DNA of 64,000 nt from Lachnospiraceae bacterium. GTDB taxonomy: Bacteria; Bacillota; Clostridia; Lachnospirales; Lachnospiraceae. The stretch is taken from positions 1 to 64,000 of the forward strand of contig CAAGFJ010000031.1 in assembly GCA_900769115.1 (NCBI GenBank), written 5' to 3'. Each line of letters starts with the position of its first letter. Position 1 is the stretch's first letter. Positions 1 to 6,729 of this stretch are shown one piece after another. A program made the position numbers and the translations under genes. The notes under the pieces were generated by a model, which was not told the origin of the DNA, ran no database searches, and saw only the letters and a program-made list of their open reading frames with translations.

Positions 1-25
1 CAGGGTTCGAATCCCTGTATCCACC
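1..25 (+). tRNA. 3' end of a tRNA (partial, probably tRNA-His)
   Basis: The window opens inside a tRNA. A 5-bp T stem with loop TTCGAAT occupies 1-17 and the 3' acceptor strand TATCCAC follows at 18-24. The base after the acceptor strand is C, a discriminator characteristic of tRNA-His, but the anticodon lies outside the window, so identity is inferred only. It is the first visible member of a four-tRNA cluster. Confidence 0.75.
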
Positions 26-54
26 TTCATTACCGGAGGCAATGCAGTCAGAAC

Positions 55-126
55 TGGGGTATCGCCAAGCGGTAAGGCACAGGACTTTGACTCCTGCATT
101 CGCCGGTTCGAATCCGGCTACCCCAG
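55..126 (+). tRNA. tRNA-Gln (TTG)
   Basis: A complete cloverleaf: acceptor TGGGGTA pairs with TACCCCA, the D arm and the T arm GGTTCGAATCC are present, and the anticodon loop CTTTGAC gives anticodon TTG. It ends with discriminator G and no encoded CCA. It is the second tRNA of the cluster. Confidence 0.95.
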
Positions 127-161
127 CTAGGTAGCCAGAACATAATTTTATAACATAATAT

Positions 162-234
162 GGAGCACTAGCTCAGTCGGTAGAGCACCTGACTTTTAAT
201 CAGGTTGTCGGGGGTTCGAATCCCCCGTGCTTCA
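162..234 (+). tRNA. tRNA-Lys (TTT)
   Basis: Acceptor GGAGCAC pairs with GTGCTTC (one G-U), anticodon stem CCTGA/TCAGG encloses loop CTTTTAA, giving anticodon TTT. The T arm GGGGGTTCGAATCCCCC is strong. CCA is not encoded. Confidence 0.95.
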
Positions 235-271
235 CTGGAAGGAAGCAGGAATGCTTCTTTTCTTATTTCAT

Positions 272-351
272 GCGGATGTGGCGGAACTGGCAGACGCGCT
301 AGACTTAGGATCTAGTGGGAGACCGTGCAGGTTCAATTCCTGTCATCCGCA
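272..351 (+). tRNA. tRNA-Leu (TAG)
   Basis: Class II tRNA with a long variable arm. Acceptor GCGGATG pairs with CATCCGC, the anticodon loop CTTAGGA gives anticodon TAG, and the T loop is TTCAATT. It is the last gene of the tRNA operon. Its 3' end is repeated imperfectly about 140 bp downstream, which fits use as an integration target. Confidence 0.95.
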
Positions 352-358
352 CTAATAA

Positions 359-390
359 AAAAGCGAGACACTTATGTGTCTCGTTTTTTT
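359..390 (+). terminator. Terminator of the tRNA operon
   Basis: Perfect 8-bp stem CGAGACAC/GTGTCTCG (364-371/376-383) with a TTAT loop, preceded by an A run and followed by seven T. Classic intrinsic terminator. Confidence 0.93.
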
Positions 391-391
391 A

Positions 392-543
392 TGGAGCGAA
401 CATCCCCCTTGAACCTGTCGGTTCAATGTCTCCGCTTCGCTCCGGTCGGCGCAGAGCCAACGTCCACAGGACGTTGTGCGCCCTGTCATCCGCGGTAAAA
501 TCCCCTGTTTTTTCAAAATTCTGCTACTTTTGTGCTACTTTTT
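392..543. other. Attachment-site-like scar downstream of tRNA-Leu
   Basis: The 12-bp 3' end of tRNA-Leu, CCTGTCATCCGC (339-350), recurs exactly at 482-493. Between the copies are dyads: GAACCTGTCGGTTC (411-424) and a larger hairpin around AACGTCC-ACA-GGACGTT (449-482). At 523-543 a GCTACTTTT(T)G motif occurs twice in tandem, and again at 667-677; short direct repeats like this resemble integrase arm-binding sites. I read this as one end of an element that integrated at tRNA-Leu and has since decayed. No integrase gene is present. The rest of the gap before the first gene (685-834) shows nothing I can name. Confidence 0.5.
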
Positions 544-544
544 G

Positions 545-572
545 TTGACATGTCGGTATATTTTGCTATGAT
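545..572 (+). promoter_or_regulatory. SigA-type promoter
   Basis: TTGACA (545-550), 16-bp spacer, TATGAT (567-572). The near-consensus elements point to transcription starting near 580, reading into a short structured segment rather than a protein gene. Confidence 0.7.
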
Positions 573-579
573 ATACTTA

Positions 580-680
580 ACAAGAGAGCCGGTGACTAGA
601 TGAAGCCTAGCCGCTGGTAGTAAAGATGTTACAAAAAGTAGCGCCTTAGTTTACCAGGCTGAGGGCGCTACTTTTTGCGT
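580..680 (+). ncRNA. Candidate small RNA (about 100 nt), unknown class
   Basis: Downstream of a good promoter lie two stem-loops and no credible reading frame. The first folds about CCGGTGACTAG against CTAGCCGCTGG (roughly 588-617; G-U pairs and one mismatch). The second is a perfect 13-bp stem AAAAAGTAGCGCC/GGCGCTACTTTTT (633-645/664-676), which would terminate transcription. I do not recognise an Rfam family. The alternative is that the second hairpin consists of inverted integrase arm sites, since the same GCTACTTTTTG motif occurs upstream at 523-543. Confidence 0.4.
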
Positions 681-848
681 TTGACGTAAATAACAAGAGT
701 GATAGCAGTACTAGAGAAGAATTAATTGAATTAGTTTAATTATGTACAATTATGTCGAATTAAGTCAGATAATGCGAACTTTAATAATTGAATGTAGATA
801 GTTGGTGTTATACAATTTTTCTATCATAATACATAGGAGGTATATTGT

Positions 849-1265
849 ATGAAAAAATCAAATGTATATACTAATGCTAGAACAATTAATTGTACTGTAT
901 GTGGAAAGGACTTAATGGAGAATCCAGATTTATCGCTTGTTAATATAATCCAAGATGTTCAGACGCGAAAAATAATATGTGTAAAACCTTGCTGTAAGGG
1001 AGAATGCGATAAAATGGTTAGTGGTAATGTTAAGCAGGGAGAAATTAGTGGATGGAAAGATATTAGTGATTTCACAAATCCATATCTGTATTTAAAACAT
1101 GTTATGGCTGTTCTTAATGGTATGTATGCAGGGGAGGGATTTGAAAACGAACAAGCATTTGAAGATTATAAGAAATTCTTAATAGATATGTATCCTTATA
1201 TCACAAGGGAACTTAGCGAAGAAGAAGTTAGAGCGGCAGCGTTAGACAATGCAATGCCGTTTTAA
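849..1265 (+). CDS. Hypothetical protein with Cys-rich N-terminus
   Basis: 138 aa, not recognised. The N-terminal third contains C-x2-C (residues 15-18) and a later C-C-x3-C group near 48-53, a pattern that could bind zinc. The C-terminal two thirds look helical and acidic. The ATG has an ideal AGGAGG at 835-840 with 8-nt spacing, and a strong terminator follows, so it is probably a real single-gene unit. It lies in the AT-rich island next to tRNA-Leu and has no visible functional partner. Confidence 0.7.
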   Translation: MKKSNVYTNARTINCTVCGKDLMENPDLSLVNIIQDVQTRKIICVKPCCKGECDKMVSGNVKQGEISGWKDISDFTNPYLYLKHVMAVLNGMYAGEGFENEQAFEDYKKFLIDMYPYITRELSEEEVRAAALDNAMPF

Positions 1266-1279
1266 TAAAATAAATGATC

Positions 1280-1314
1280 ATACCAACCATCAATATTCGA
1301 TGGTTGGTATTTTT
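1280..1314 (+). terminator. Intrinsic terminator after the 138-aa gene
   Basis: Perfect 12-bp stem ATACCAACCATC/GATGGTTGGTAT (1280-1291/1299-1310) with a T-rich tail. Confidence 0.9.
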
Positions 1315-1487
1315 ATGTCAAAATAGGAAAATAAGATAAGAATTGTAAAGGTAGATAGAAAGTTATATGATGCAAGGATAAGTGGTACAACATGGATTCT
1401 GGAGAGCAGGAGATCAAGCGTAGACAATTGACACAGTATGTCGACACACATGGCTTTCTATGATAGTACTGTAAGGAGGTAAGGGAT

Positions 1488-1622
1488 ATGAAAATATCAC
1501 TTAAGAGACTTACGAAGAAAGTGAAAAAGCTCCGAAAGCTGTTCCAGCAGCTAACGAAGCTCCTAGCAGAGATAATTGCAATCATCGTAATGGTTACATA
1601 TCTGCTAACACTTTGTAAGTAG
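1488..1622 (+). CDS. Small basic membrane peptide (44 aa)
   Basis: 44-aa reading frame with a textbook ribosome binding site (AAGGAGGT at 1473-1480, 7-nt spacing). The first 20 residues are Lys/Arg-rich and amphipathic (KRLTKKVKKLRKL), followed by a hydrophobic segment of about 16 residues (IIAIIVMVTYLLTL). A similar 38-aa peptide follows 69 bp later. A GNRA-type hairpin GGAGGC-GAAA-GCCTCC lies between them. It could be a small toxin, holin-like or signalling peptide. The function is unknown. Confidence 0.55.
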   Translation: MKISLKRLTKKVKKLRKLFQQLTKLLAEIIAIIVMVTYLLTLCK

Positions 1623-1690
1623 GTCAAACAGGAGGCGAAAGCCTCCGCTCCTTACAATCAATATAACACAATCAGAAAGAGGGTGCAAGC

Positions 1691-1807
1691 ATGAATAAGG
1701 ATAAAAGAAGGTTATTCAGTGAAGTACAGAAACTGGTTAGGGAAATCCTGGCAGTTATAGGAATGCTTATTGTGTTAGTTGCATTGATAAGATTGATAAT
1801 ACAGTAG
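1691..1807 (+). CDS. Small basic membrane peptide (38 aa)
   Basis: 38-aa reading frame starting at ATG 1691 after AAAGAGGG. It has the same plan as the preceding peptide: a charged N-terminus (NKDKRRLFSEVQKLVRE) and a hydrophobic C-terminal helix (ILAVIGMLIVLVALIRLII). The two look like diverged copies or members of one small family. No homologue is recognised and function is unknown. Confidence 0.5.
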   Translation: MNKDKRRLFSEVQKLVREILAVIGMLIVLVALIRLIIQ

Positions 1808-1821
1808 AATAACAGTATAAT
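1793..1821 (+). promoter_or_regulatory. Promoter reading into 1828-1900
   Basis: TTGATA (1793-1798), 17-bp spacer, TATAAT (1816-1821). It overlaps the 3' end of the 38-aa peptide gene and points into a short segment ending in a terminator. Confidence 0.6.
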
Positions 1822-1827
1822 ACAGAT

Positions 1828-1900
1828 AAGAGAACCTAGAGCCATATAGTGAATTAGAACATTAAAAGATGCCTAGTTTGCTGTGTGGCTCTTTTGGTTT
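1828..1900 (+). ncRNA. Candidate small RNA (about 70 nt)
   Basis: A consensus-like promoter with start near 1828 is followed by AGAGCCA (1838-1844) pairing with TGGCTCT (1886-1892) and a T-rich tail. No reading frame with a ribosome binding site lies inside. It may be a free-standing sRNA or simply the terminator of the small-peptide genes. The class is not recognised. Confidence 0.35.
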
Positions 1901-1945
1901 TTATATTAATATGATTATTTACCACCAGACGCAATTTTGCATTGA

Positions 1946-2164
1946 GTAATATTAAGTAAGGTTCAAGTGCAGGAAAAACTAATAGGTGAGCAGGTTATAT
2001 ATTTTCAGTTTATGTTCTATAGAAAATATGCTATATTACATAGAAAAGCGGCAAAGAATAATAGAAAGGTTGCTTTGGATGGAATTGATAAAATATCAGG
2101 TAAAGATTTGGACGAGTATCCACCTGCAATGTCGAGGGAAGGTGGAAAGGGTCAAGTGTACTAG
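1946..2164 (+). pseudogene. Remnant of a NucA/NucB-type DNase toxin domain
   Basis: The open frame here has no convincing start or ribosome binding site. Its last 40 residues contain ALDGIDK..SGKDLDEYPPAM followed by EGGKG, which matches the DEYPxA...EGG beginning of the NucA/NucB deoxyribonuclease domain used as a toxin tip in polymorphic toxins. The frame stops just after this motif, so the rest of the nuclease domain is absent. The DUF2625 gene begins one base after the stop, the usual place for an immunity gene. I infer a broken toxin end left after deletion or recombination. The family call comes from motif memory. Confidence 0.5.
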
Positions 2165-2836
2165 ATGAATGAAATGGGGGATGATATAAAGATGGGACGA
2201 GATTTGTGGGCAGAGGTGTTAGAGATGTTGAATACCTCGAATAAAAAGATACAAATTTACAATGGTGCAGAAAACATTGGCGCAGAGGAAATAGAGACAA
2301 TGGGGATTGCTAGAAATTCTGTTTTAGGAGTTGTTGTGTTGTATACAGAGGGAATATATATTGATAATTGGATTAGAGTTATAGGACAGAGAGGTAAACA
2401 TCACAATGGCATTATTGAATATAATTCGGAGCAAATGAATGGAAATAGTGATTGTTTGACGGGGATGGTAGTGGTTGCTCAGGATATAGTGGGTGGAATA
2501 TTCGCTATTAACAAATCAAAATTTAGTGAAGGACATAAGAAGATATGGTATTTTGCACCAGATACTTTGGAATGGGAGTGTCTGGATATGAACTATGCAG
2601 AGTATCTGGCATGGCTTGTTCAGGGAGATACAAATGCGTTTTATGATAGCATGAGATGGCAAGGTTGGGAGAAAGACTGTGAAGATGTTGGTTTTGAAAA
2701 AAGTTTTTTAATATATCCTTTTTTGTGGTCTAAAGAATGTGATTTGTCTACTGCTATTAAAAAAATTATTCCTTATAAAGAATTAATTGATATAAATTTC
2801 AACTATGCAAAAAAATGGACGGCATCACAAGAGTAA
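2165..2836 (+). CDS. DUF2625 family protein, probable immunity protein
   Basis: 223 aa. The order of motifs matches DUF2625: a small/hydrophobic core NSVLGVVVLYTEGIYIDN followed by W-I-R-V-I-G, then VGGIFAINKS, then YFAPDTLEWECL and a C-terminal FYDSMRWQGW. No signal peptide or membrane segment is seen, so it should be cytoplasmic. It starts one base after the toxin stump and is followed by further immunity-type genes, which supports a protective role against a toxin. Start codon is uncertain: ATG 2165, 2174 and 2192 are all possible, none with a strong ribosome binding site. Biochemical activity is unknown for the family. Confidence 0.75.
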   Translation: MNEMGDDIKMGRDLWAEVLEMLNTSNKKIQIYNGAENIGAEEIETMGIARNSVLGVVVLYTEGIYIDNWIRVIGQRGKHHNGIIEYNSEQMNGNSDCLTGMVVVAQDIVGGIFAINKSKFSEGHKKIWYFAPDTLEWECLDMNYAEYLAWLVQGDTNAFYDSMRWQGWEKDCEDVGFEKSFLIYPFLWSKECDLSTAIKKIIPYKELIDINFNYAKKWTASQE

Positions 2837-2914
2837 TGAAGGTGTATAATATGTTAGAAATATGAAAACGATTAGGAAAAATTGCATCAGGTAGATGAAA
2901 AAGGAGAGGTGAAA

Positions 2915-4114
2915 ATGAATAGCAATAAAGAAGAAATAGAATCTTATTTTATTGATGCCGATTTTATTATTGAAATGGAGGAAGGGATTGATGCATTAAA
3001 AAAGTGTATAGATGAATGTCCAGAATGTACAGAATATAGACGTGAAGGAACATTGTTACATACAGCAGCGGCGAGTGGAACTCCAGAGATGATAGAATAT
3101 ATCGTAAAAAATGGTGGCGTAATTAATTTGAATCATGTGGAAAAGGAATGGACACCGATATGTTGGGCTATTGCGGAAAAGAAAATGGATAATGTAAAGA
3201 AACTAATTGAATTAGGTGCAGACATAAATAGTACGGTATCTGTAAGAAGTCCTATTATTATGTCGATAGACGACCATGACACACAAATATTGGAGTTGTT
3301 AATTGCCGCTGGTGCAGATATTACATACCAATATAAATCAAAAGATAATCCATGGTGGGATGCTCTTTCTTATGCAAAATATAATCTACAAGATGAAGCT
3401 GTGGAAGTGTTAGAAAGAGAATTAAAGAAATGCAATGTTGATACAGAAGAGATATTGGAAAATGCTTCTTCAAGCCAATCGGAAGAAACAGATTATGCCG
3501 GTTATGTAGAAACACATCTCGGAGAAATGGAACAGTATTATTCCCATGAAGATATTTTGGAATGTTTTTGGGGTGGTGTACCTCAAGTCGACGAGACTAT
3601 TTCAATCGATGTATATGGTATTTTGCCAAAGAATAAGGATTACGGAATTCTCATTACATCAGGCATGAGTGAATATCCAATGGCAGAAACGGATGAAGGT
3701 CTGCAATATGCAGAGGTTATGATGAAAATACCAAGGGAATGGATGAATGAGGGTGATTTGTTACAAAGTGATTATAGTTGGACGATAGAAATTATGTATA
3801 AGACTGCATGTCTAGGACACATGTATGATGGTGCATATGTAAGTTCTAAGGTTATTGTTCCTTATGGTGAACCAGGTGAAGCATATTGTTTTGATTGGGA
3901 TTATGAGTTTACCTCTGTAATGTTGTGTGAATCGGAAGATATCCCCGCATTACAGCTAGATGAAAACACGAAAGTCAAATTTTATACATTAGTTCCGATT
4001 ACGGAAGAGGAAGAAGAATTGGTTCACGAAAAAGGAAGTGCGGCTGTAAAAAAGATGTTATCCAGTGGTGATATAGTAGATATGGAACGAGAATTGCTTG
4101 TTGAACCGGTATAA
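2915..4114 (+). CDS. Ankyrin-repeat protein with C-terminal SUFU-like domain
   Basis: 399 aa from ATG 2915, chosen because AAGGAGAGG precedes it; a TTG 33 bp upstream lacks such a site. Residues about 40-170 hold ankyrin repeats (LLHTAAASGTPEMIEYIV, TPICWAIAEKKMDNVKKLI, LELLIAAGADI). Residues about 195-385 resemble the suppressor-of-fused (SUFU) fold: the motif ITSGMSEYPM, then AEVMMKIPREW. In bacteria both ankyrin and SUFU domains are recurrent immunity modules of polymorphic toxin loci. Predicted to be cytoplasmic and to bind a toxin domain. It sits between a DUF2625 gene and a YezG-like gene, with no intact toxin nearby. Confidence 0.75.
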   Translation: MNSNKEEIESYFIDADFIIEMEEGIDALKKCIDECPECTEYRREGTLLHTAAASGTPEMIEYIVKNGGVINLNHVEKEWTPICWAIAEKKMDNVKKLIELGADINSTVSVRSPIIMSIDDHDTQILELLIAAGADITYQYKSKDNPWWDALSYAKYNLQDEAVEVLERELKKCNVDTEEILENASSSQSEETDYAGYVETHLGEMEQYYSHEDILECFWGGVPQVDETISIDVYGILPKNKDYGILITSGMSEYPMAETDEGLQYAEVMMKIPREWMNEGDLLQSDYSWTIEIMYKTACLGHMYDGAYVSSKVIVPYGEPGEAYCFDWDYEFTSVMLCESEDIPALQLDENTKVKFYTLVPITEEEEELVHEKGSAAVKKMLSSGDIVDMERELLVEPV

Positions 4115-4151
4115 AATGAGGAGCAAAGGATAAGAAGAGCAGGGGAAAAGT

Positions 4152-5663
4152 ATGGATAAAGTATTTGAAGATGAGTTCACATTGATCCAAACAGATATGA
4201 TAGAGGCATGTGAAAAATATGCGGATGATAAAGCGGATATTGTGTATGTGTATGCTTCATATGAAGATGATACGATATCATGTGATTATTTTTATCGGAT
4301 TGGTACTTGTTTGGTAGAGAGACATAAATTAAATGATATTTCAGGTCATAATTATGATACATCGATTGAAAGGCAAAGAGAATGCATGGGTGTATTAGTT
4401 GAGGATGTGCAAAAACTCATAATGCTATGTAAGGAATATAACAAAGAAATGCCGACTGAGATCAAATTGATCTATGATACGCATAATAATAAAATGGATG
4501 CCAACTATAGTTACGAAGAAAAATATTGTTTTGATGAGATAAAAACCGCAGATGATATTGCGGAAGAATGGTTTGAGGAAATTAAAAATATGAATTGGCA
4601 GACCAGCAATAAAATGCTGGTGGAGAGTAGCAAAATAACAAGGAAAGAAATAGAAAAATACATTAATGAAGTACAGAAAGTAGAACGAAAGAAATATGGT
4701 TATCGAAAAAGAGCGGATATTATATTTAAAAAATACAAGGACTACTTTGTGTCAATTAGTGCGTATGCAACAGGGCTTAACAATGATACATTGGTGATAG
4801 GGGGTAAAATAAAACCATACTACTTTGATGATGTGTTTTGGGAAGTATTTAAGATGCCAGAGAACAGCAATGAACCAATGGGATTAAGGGCAAATGGTGC
4901 ATTTTCGATAAGGAGTTTTGAGCTGTTTGAAGATAGAATAACAATTAATGATTATGCAGAGGTTACACCATATGTAACGGAAAAGATTGCGGAGTACGAT
5001 AGAAAATTGTGTGAGGCAGTAGACAATTTTGGAAAAGATCCTAAGAATTTTATCGATTATATGGATACGATAGATAATACGGGTATGTATGATAAAGCAT
5101 TAGGAAAAATGCTGTATTACATTAAAACGGATCAATATGATATGGCAAGGGAATTGGCAGCCTATGAGATTAGCCAAAATAGGTATGGTTCATTTGGAAA
5201 TGAGGGTAAGTATATTTATGAGCATGTTGTAGATTATTGTGAAGGGGATAATGATAATAACAAAGAAAATTATAGCGAAAGAGATAATAGCGAAGTAGAT
5301 TATAGTGAAAGAGACAATAACAAAGAACATTATAGTGAACAAGATAGTAACGAAGTGGATGGTTGCGATTATGTAGAGACAACAGAACAGATGCCATATG
5401 GTTATCTGGATCGGCAGATCAAGAAATGGAAAGTGATATCGATCGTGTGCTGGATTGCTACACTTATAGCGGGTCAAAGGATATTATATAACGCATATGA
5501 CGGCATTGATGCGATTTTGTATCCGTTTGATCCATCATATCGGGTACATTCCATCATAAATTTGATTGTGGTCATGGTGGTGCTTATTTTGATTTTTGCT
5601 TTGTGCCTGTATGGAGCGATTACTTCCACGAAGAAATATAAAAAATTAAATAAAATTTCCTGA
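4152..5663 (+). CDS. Fused immunity-type protein with membrane anchor
   Basis: 503 aa with a composite structure. Residues about 5-150 resemble YezG/DUF600 immunity proteins (IVYVYASYEDDTISCDYFYRI). Residues about 165-345 form a second domain with KYGYRKRADIIFKKYKDYF and YYFDDVFWEVFKMPEN, typical of another immunity family that I cannot name with certainty. A low-complexity Asn/Ser/Glu/Asp linker (about 369-410, units like YSERDN) leads to two hydrophobic segments near 425-445 and 465-490. The protein therefore looks like two immunity domains tethered to the membrane. The ATG follows AGGGGAAAAG. No terminator is obvious before the holin gene. Confidence 0.7.
   Translation: MDKVFEDEFTLIQTDMIEACEKYADDKADIVYVYASYEDDTISCDYFYRIGTCLVERHKLNDISGHNYDTSIERQRECMGVLVEDVQKLIMLCKEYNKEMPTEIKLIYDTHNNKMDANYSYEEKYCFDEIKTADDIAEEWFEEIKNMNWQTSNKMLVESSKITRKEIEKYINEVQKVERKKYGYRKRADIIFKKYKDYFVSISAYATGLNNDTLVIGGKIKPYYFDDVFWEVFKMPENSNEPMGLRANGAFSIRSFELFEDRITINDYAEVTPYVTEKIAEYDRKLCEAVDNFGKDPKNFIDYMDTIDNTGMYDKALGKMLYYIKTDQYDMARELAAYEISQNRYGSFGNEGKYIYEHVVDYCEGDNDNNKENYSERDNSEVDYSERDNNKEHYSEQDSNEVDGCDYVETTEQMPYGYLDRQIKKWKVISIVCWIATLIAGQRILYNAYDGIDAILYPFDPSYRVHSIINLIVVMVVLILIFALCLYGAITSTKKYKKLNKIS
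5262..5370 (+). repeat. Degenerate in-frame tandem repeat in the immunity fusion
   Basis: About 110 bp of imperfect repeats built on AAAGAACATTATAGTGAA/AGATAATAGCGAAGTA-like units, encoding repeated (N/H)YSE(R/Q)D(N/S) blocks. The repeat likely varies in copy number by slippage and changes linker length between the soluble domains and the membrane anchor. Confidence 0.7.
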
Positions 5664-5763
5664 TCATACATTTTATATAGAGAAAAGTTCATTGAACATC
5701 TAAGAAAAGCCGGAATAAGATATAGTAATCAATATCTGTCTGAATAGGAAAGTAGGTAACAAC

Positions 5764-6216
5764 TTGGATAATGTGAAAAAGCTTGTGTCCGTGCTTGCTG
5801 GAATTTGTCTGTCGTTTACGAAACAGTATGGACTGATCATATCGTTTGTAGCGTGTGCCATTGTCTTAGATTGTGTGACGGGAATTATTGCAGAAAGGGC
5901 AACCGGGCATGTAATATCCAGCCGGAAAGGAATGAAGGGGTTCTGGAAGAAATTGATGCTGCTGGCAGCCCTTTCTTTTGGTTTCTTTATGGATGTATTT
6001 ATCCCATATTGTATGATGCAGTTGCAGTTGGATATACATATGCAGAATGCAATGTTTGGTATGGTTATTGGTTGCTATATTGTATTAAATGAGAGCATAA
6101 GTATTTGTGAAAATATATATAGAGCCAATCCGGAGATTATGCCAAAATGGATTAAGCATATGTTGGTTGCGACCAGAAAACAGATCGATATGGGGGAAAA
6201 GAATGAAAACAAGTAA
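5764..6216 (+). CDS. Phage-type holin (toxin-secretion/lysis holin family)
   Basis: 150 aa from a TTG start at 5764, supported by AGGAAAGTAGGT just upstream; no ATG gives the full N-terminus. It has three or four hydrophobic stretches and the features of holin family 4: CAIVLDCVTGIIAERATG, then SSRKGMKGFWKKL, and a late segment MVIGCYIVLNESISICEN. Holins of this group permeabilise the membrane so that an endolysin or a toxin can leave. The stop overlaps the start of the lysozyme gene, so the two form a lysis pair, here without any other phage gene. Confidence 0.85.
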   Translation: MDNVKKLVSVLAGICLSFTKQYGLIISFVACAIVLDCVTGIIAERATGHVISSRKGMKGFWKKLMLLAALSFGFFMDVFIPYCMMQLQLDIHMQNAMFGMVIGCYIVLNESISICENIYRANPEIMPKWIKHMLVATRKQIDMGEKNENK

Positions 6217-6628
6217 GCGTGGGATGAAGCTGATCAAGCAGTTTGAGGGGTGTCGGCTTACTGCATACAAATGTCCTGCGGGCGTATGGACGATCGGATA
6301 CGGGCATACGGTCGGAGTAAAGAAGCATATGAAGATCACACAGGCACAGGCAGATTCTTATCTGAAGCAGGATCTGAAGATCTATGAAAAGCATGTGATG
6401 AAATTCTATAAGCGGTATAAATGGAATCAGAATCAGTTTGATGCATTAGTGAGTTTTGCTTATAATATAGGTTCCATATACAATCTGACAGCGAATGGAA
6501 CCCGAACCAAGAAAGAAATCAGCCGCAAGATCTTGGCATATAACAAGGCGAACGGCAAGGTGTTAGAAGGATTGACCCGCCGTCGCAAAGCAGAAAAGAA
6601 GTTATTTGATAAACCGGTGAAAAAATAA
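6203..6628 (+). CDS. Phage-type lysozyme (GH24 endolysin)
   Basis: 141 aa. The ATG at 6203 overlaps the holin stop by 14 nt and is preceded by GGGGGAAAAG; an upstream in-frame start would lie wholly inside the holin gene. GH24 motifs are clear: IKQFEGCRLTAY with the catalytic Glu, then VWTIGYGHT, then QFDALVSFAYNIG. It hydrolyses the beta-1,4 bond of peptidoglycan. No signal peptide is present, consistent with holin-dependent release. The pair is a probable prophage remnant or a domesticated lysis cassette at the edge of the accessory island. Confidence 0.9.
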   Translation: MKTSKRGMKLIKQFEGCRLTAYKCPAGVWTIGYGHTVGVKKHMKITQAQADSYLKQDLKIYEKHVMKFYKRYKWNQNQFDALVSFAYNIGSIYNLTANGTRTKKEISRKILAYNKANGKVLEGLTRRRKAEKKLFDKPVKK

Positions 6629-6729
6629 GAGAATCCGAAAAATAAAAAAAGGAATTTGTCCAAACGTGTCGTATACTTAACAATGGGTGGAAAAATACCG
6701 AAAGAACATAAGAGAAGGGGCTGGTGGCA

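Noticed and set aside
315..548. 77-codon reading frame beginning in tRNA-Leu
   Set aside because: It starts inside the tRNA, crosses a terminator and the att-like scar, and has no ribosome binding site.
1313..1627. 104-codon minus-strand frame opposite the 44-aa peptide
   Set aside because: No ribosome binding site or promoter; the composition is a mirror of AT-rich DNA, whereas the plus-strand peptide has strong signals.
1986..2168. 60-codon frame overlapping the toxin remnant
   Set aside because: No ribosome binding site at its GTG start, and the other frame carries the recognisable DEYPPAM motif.
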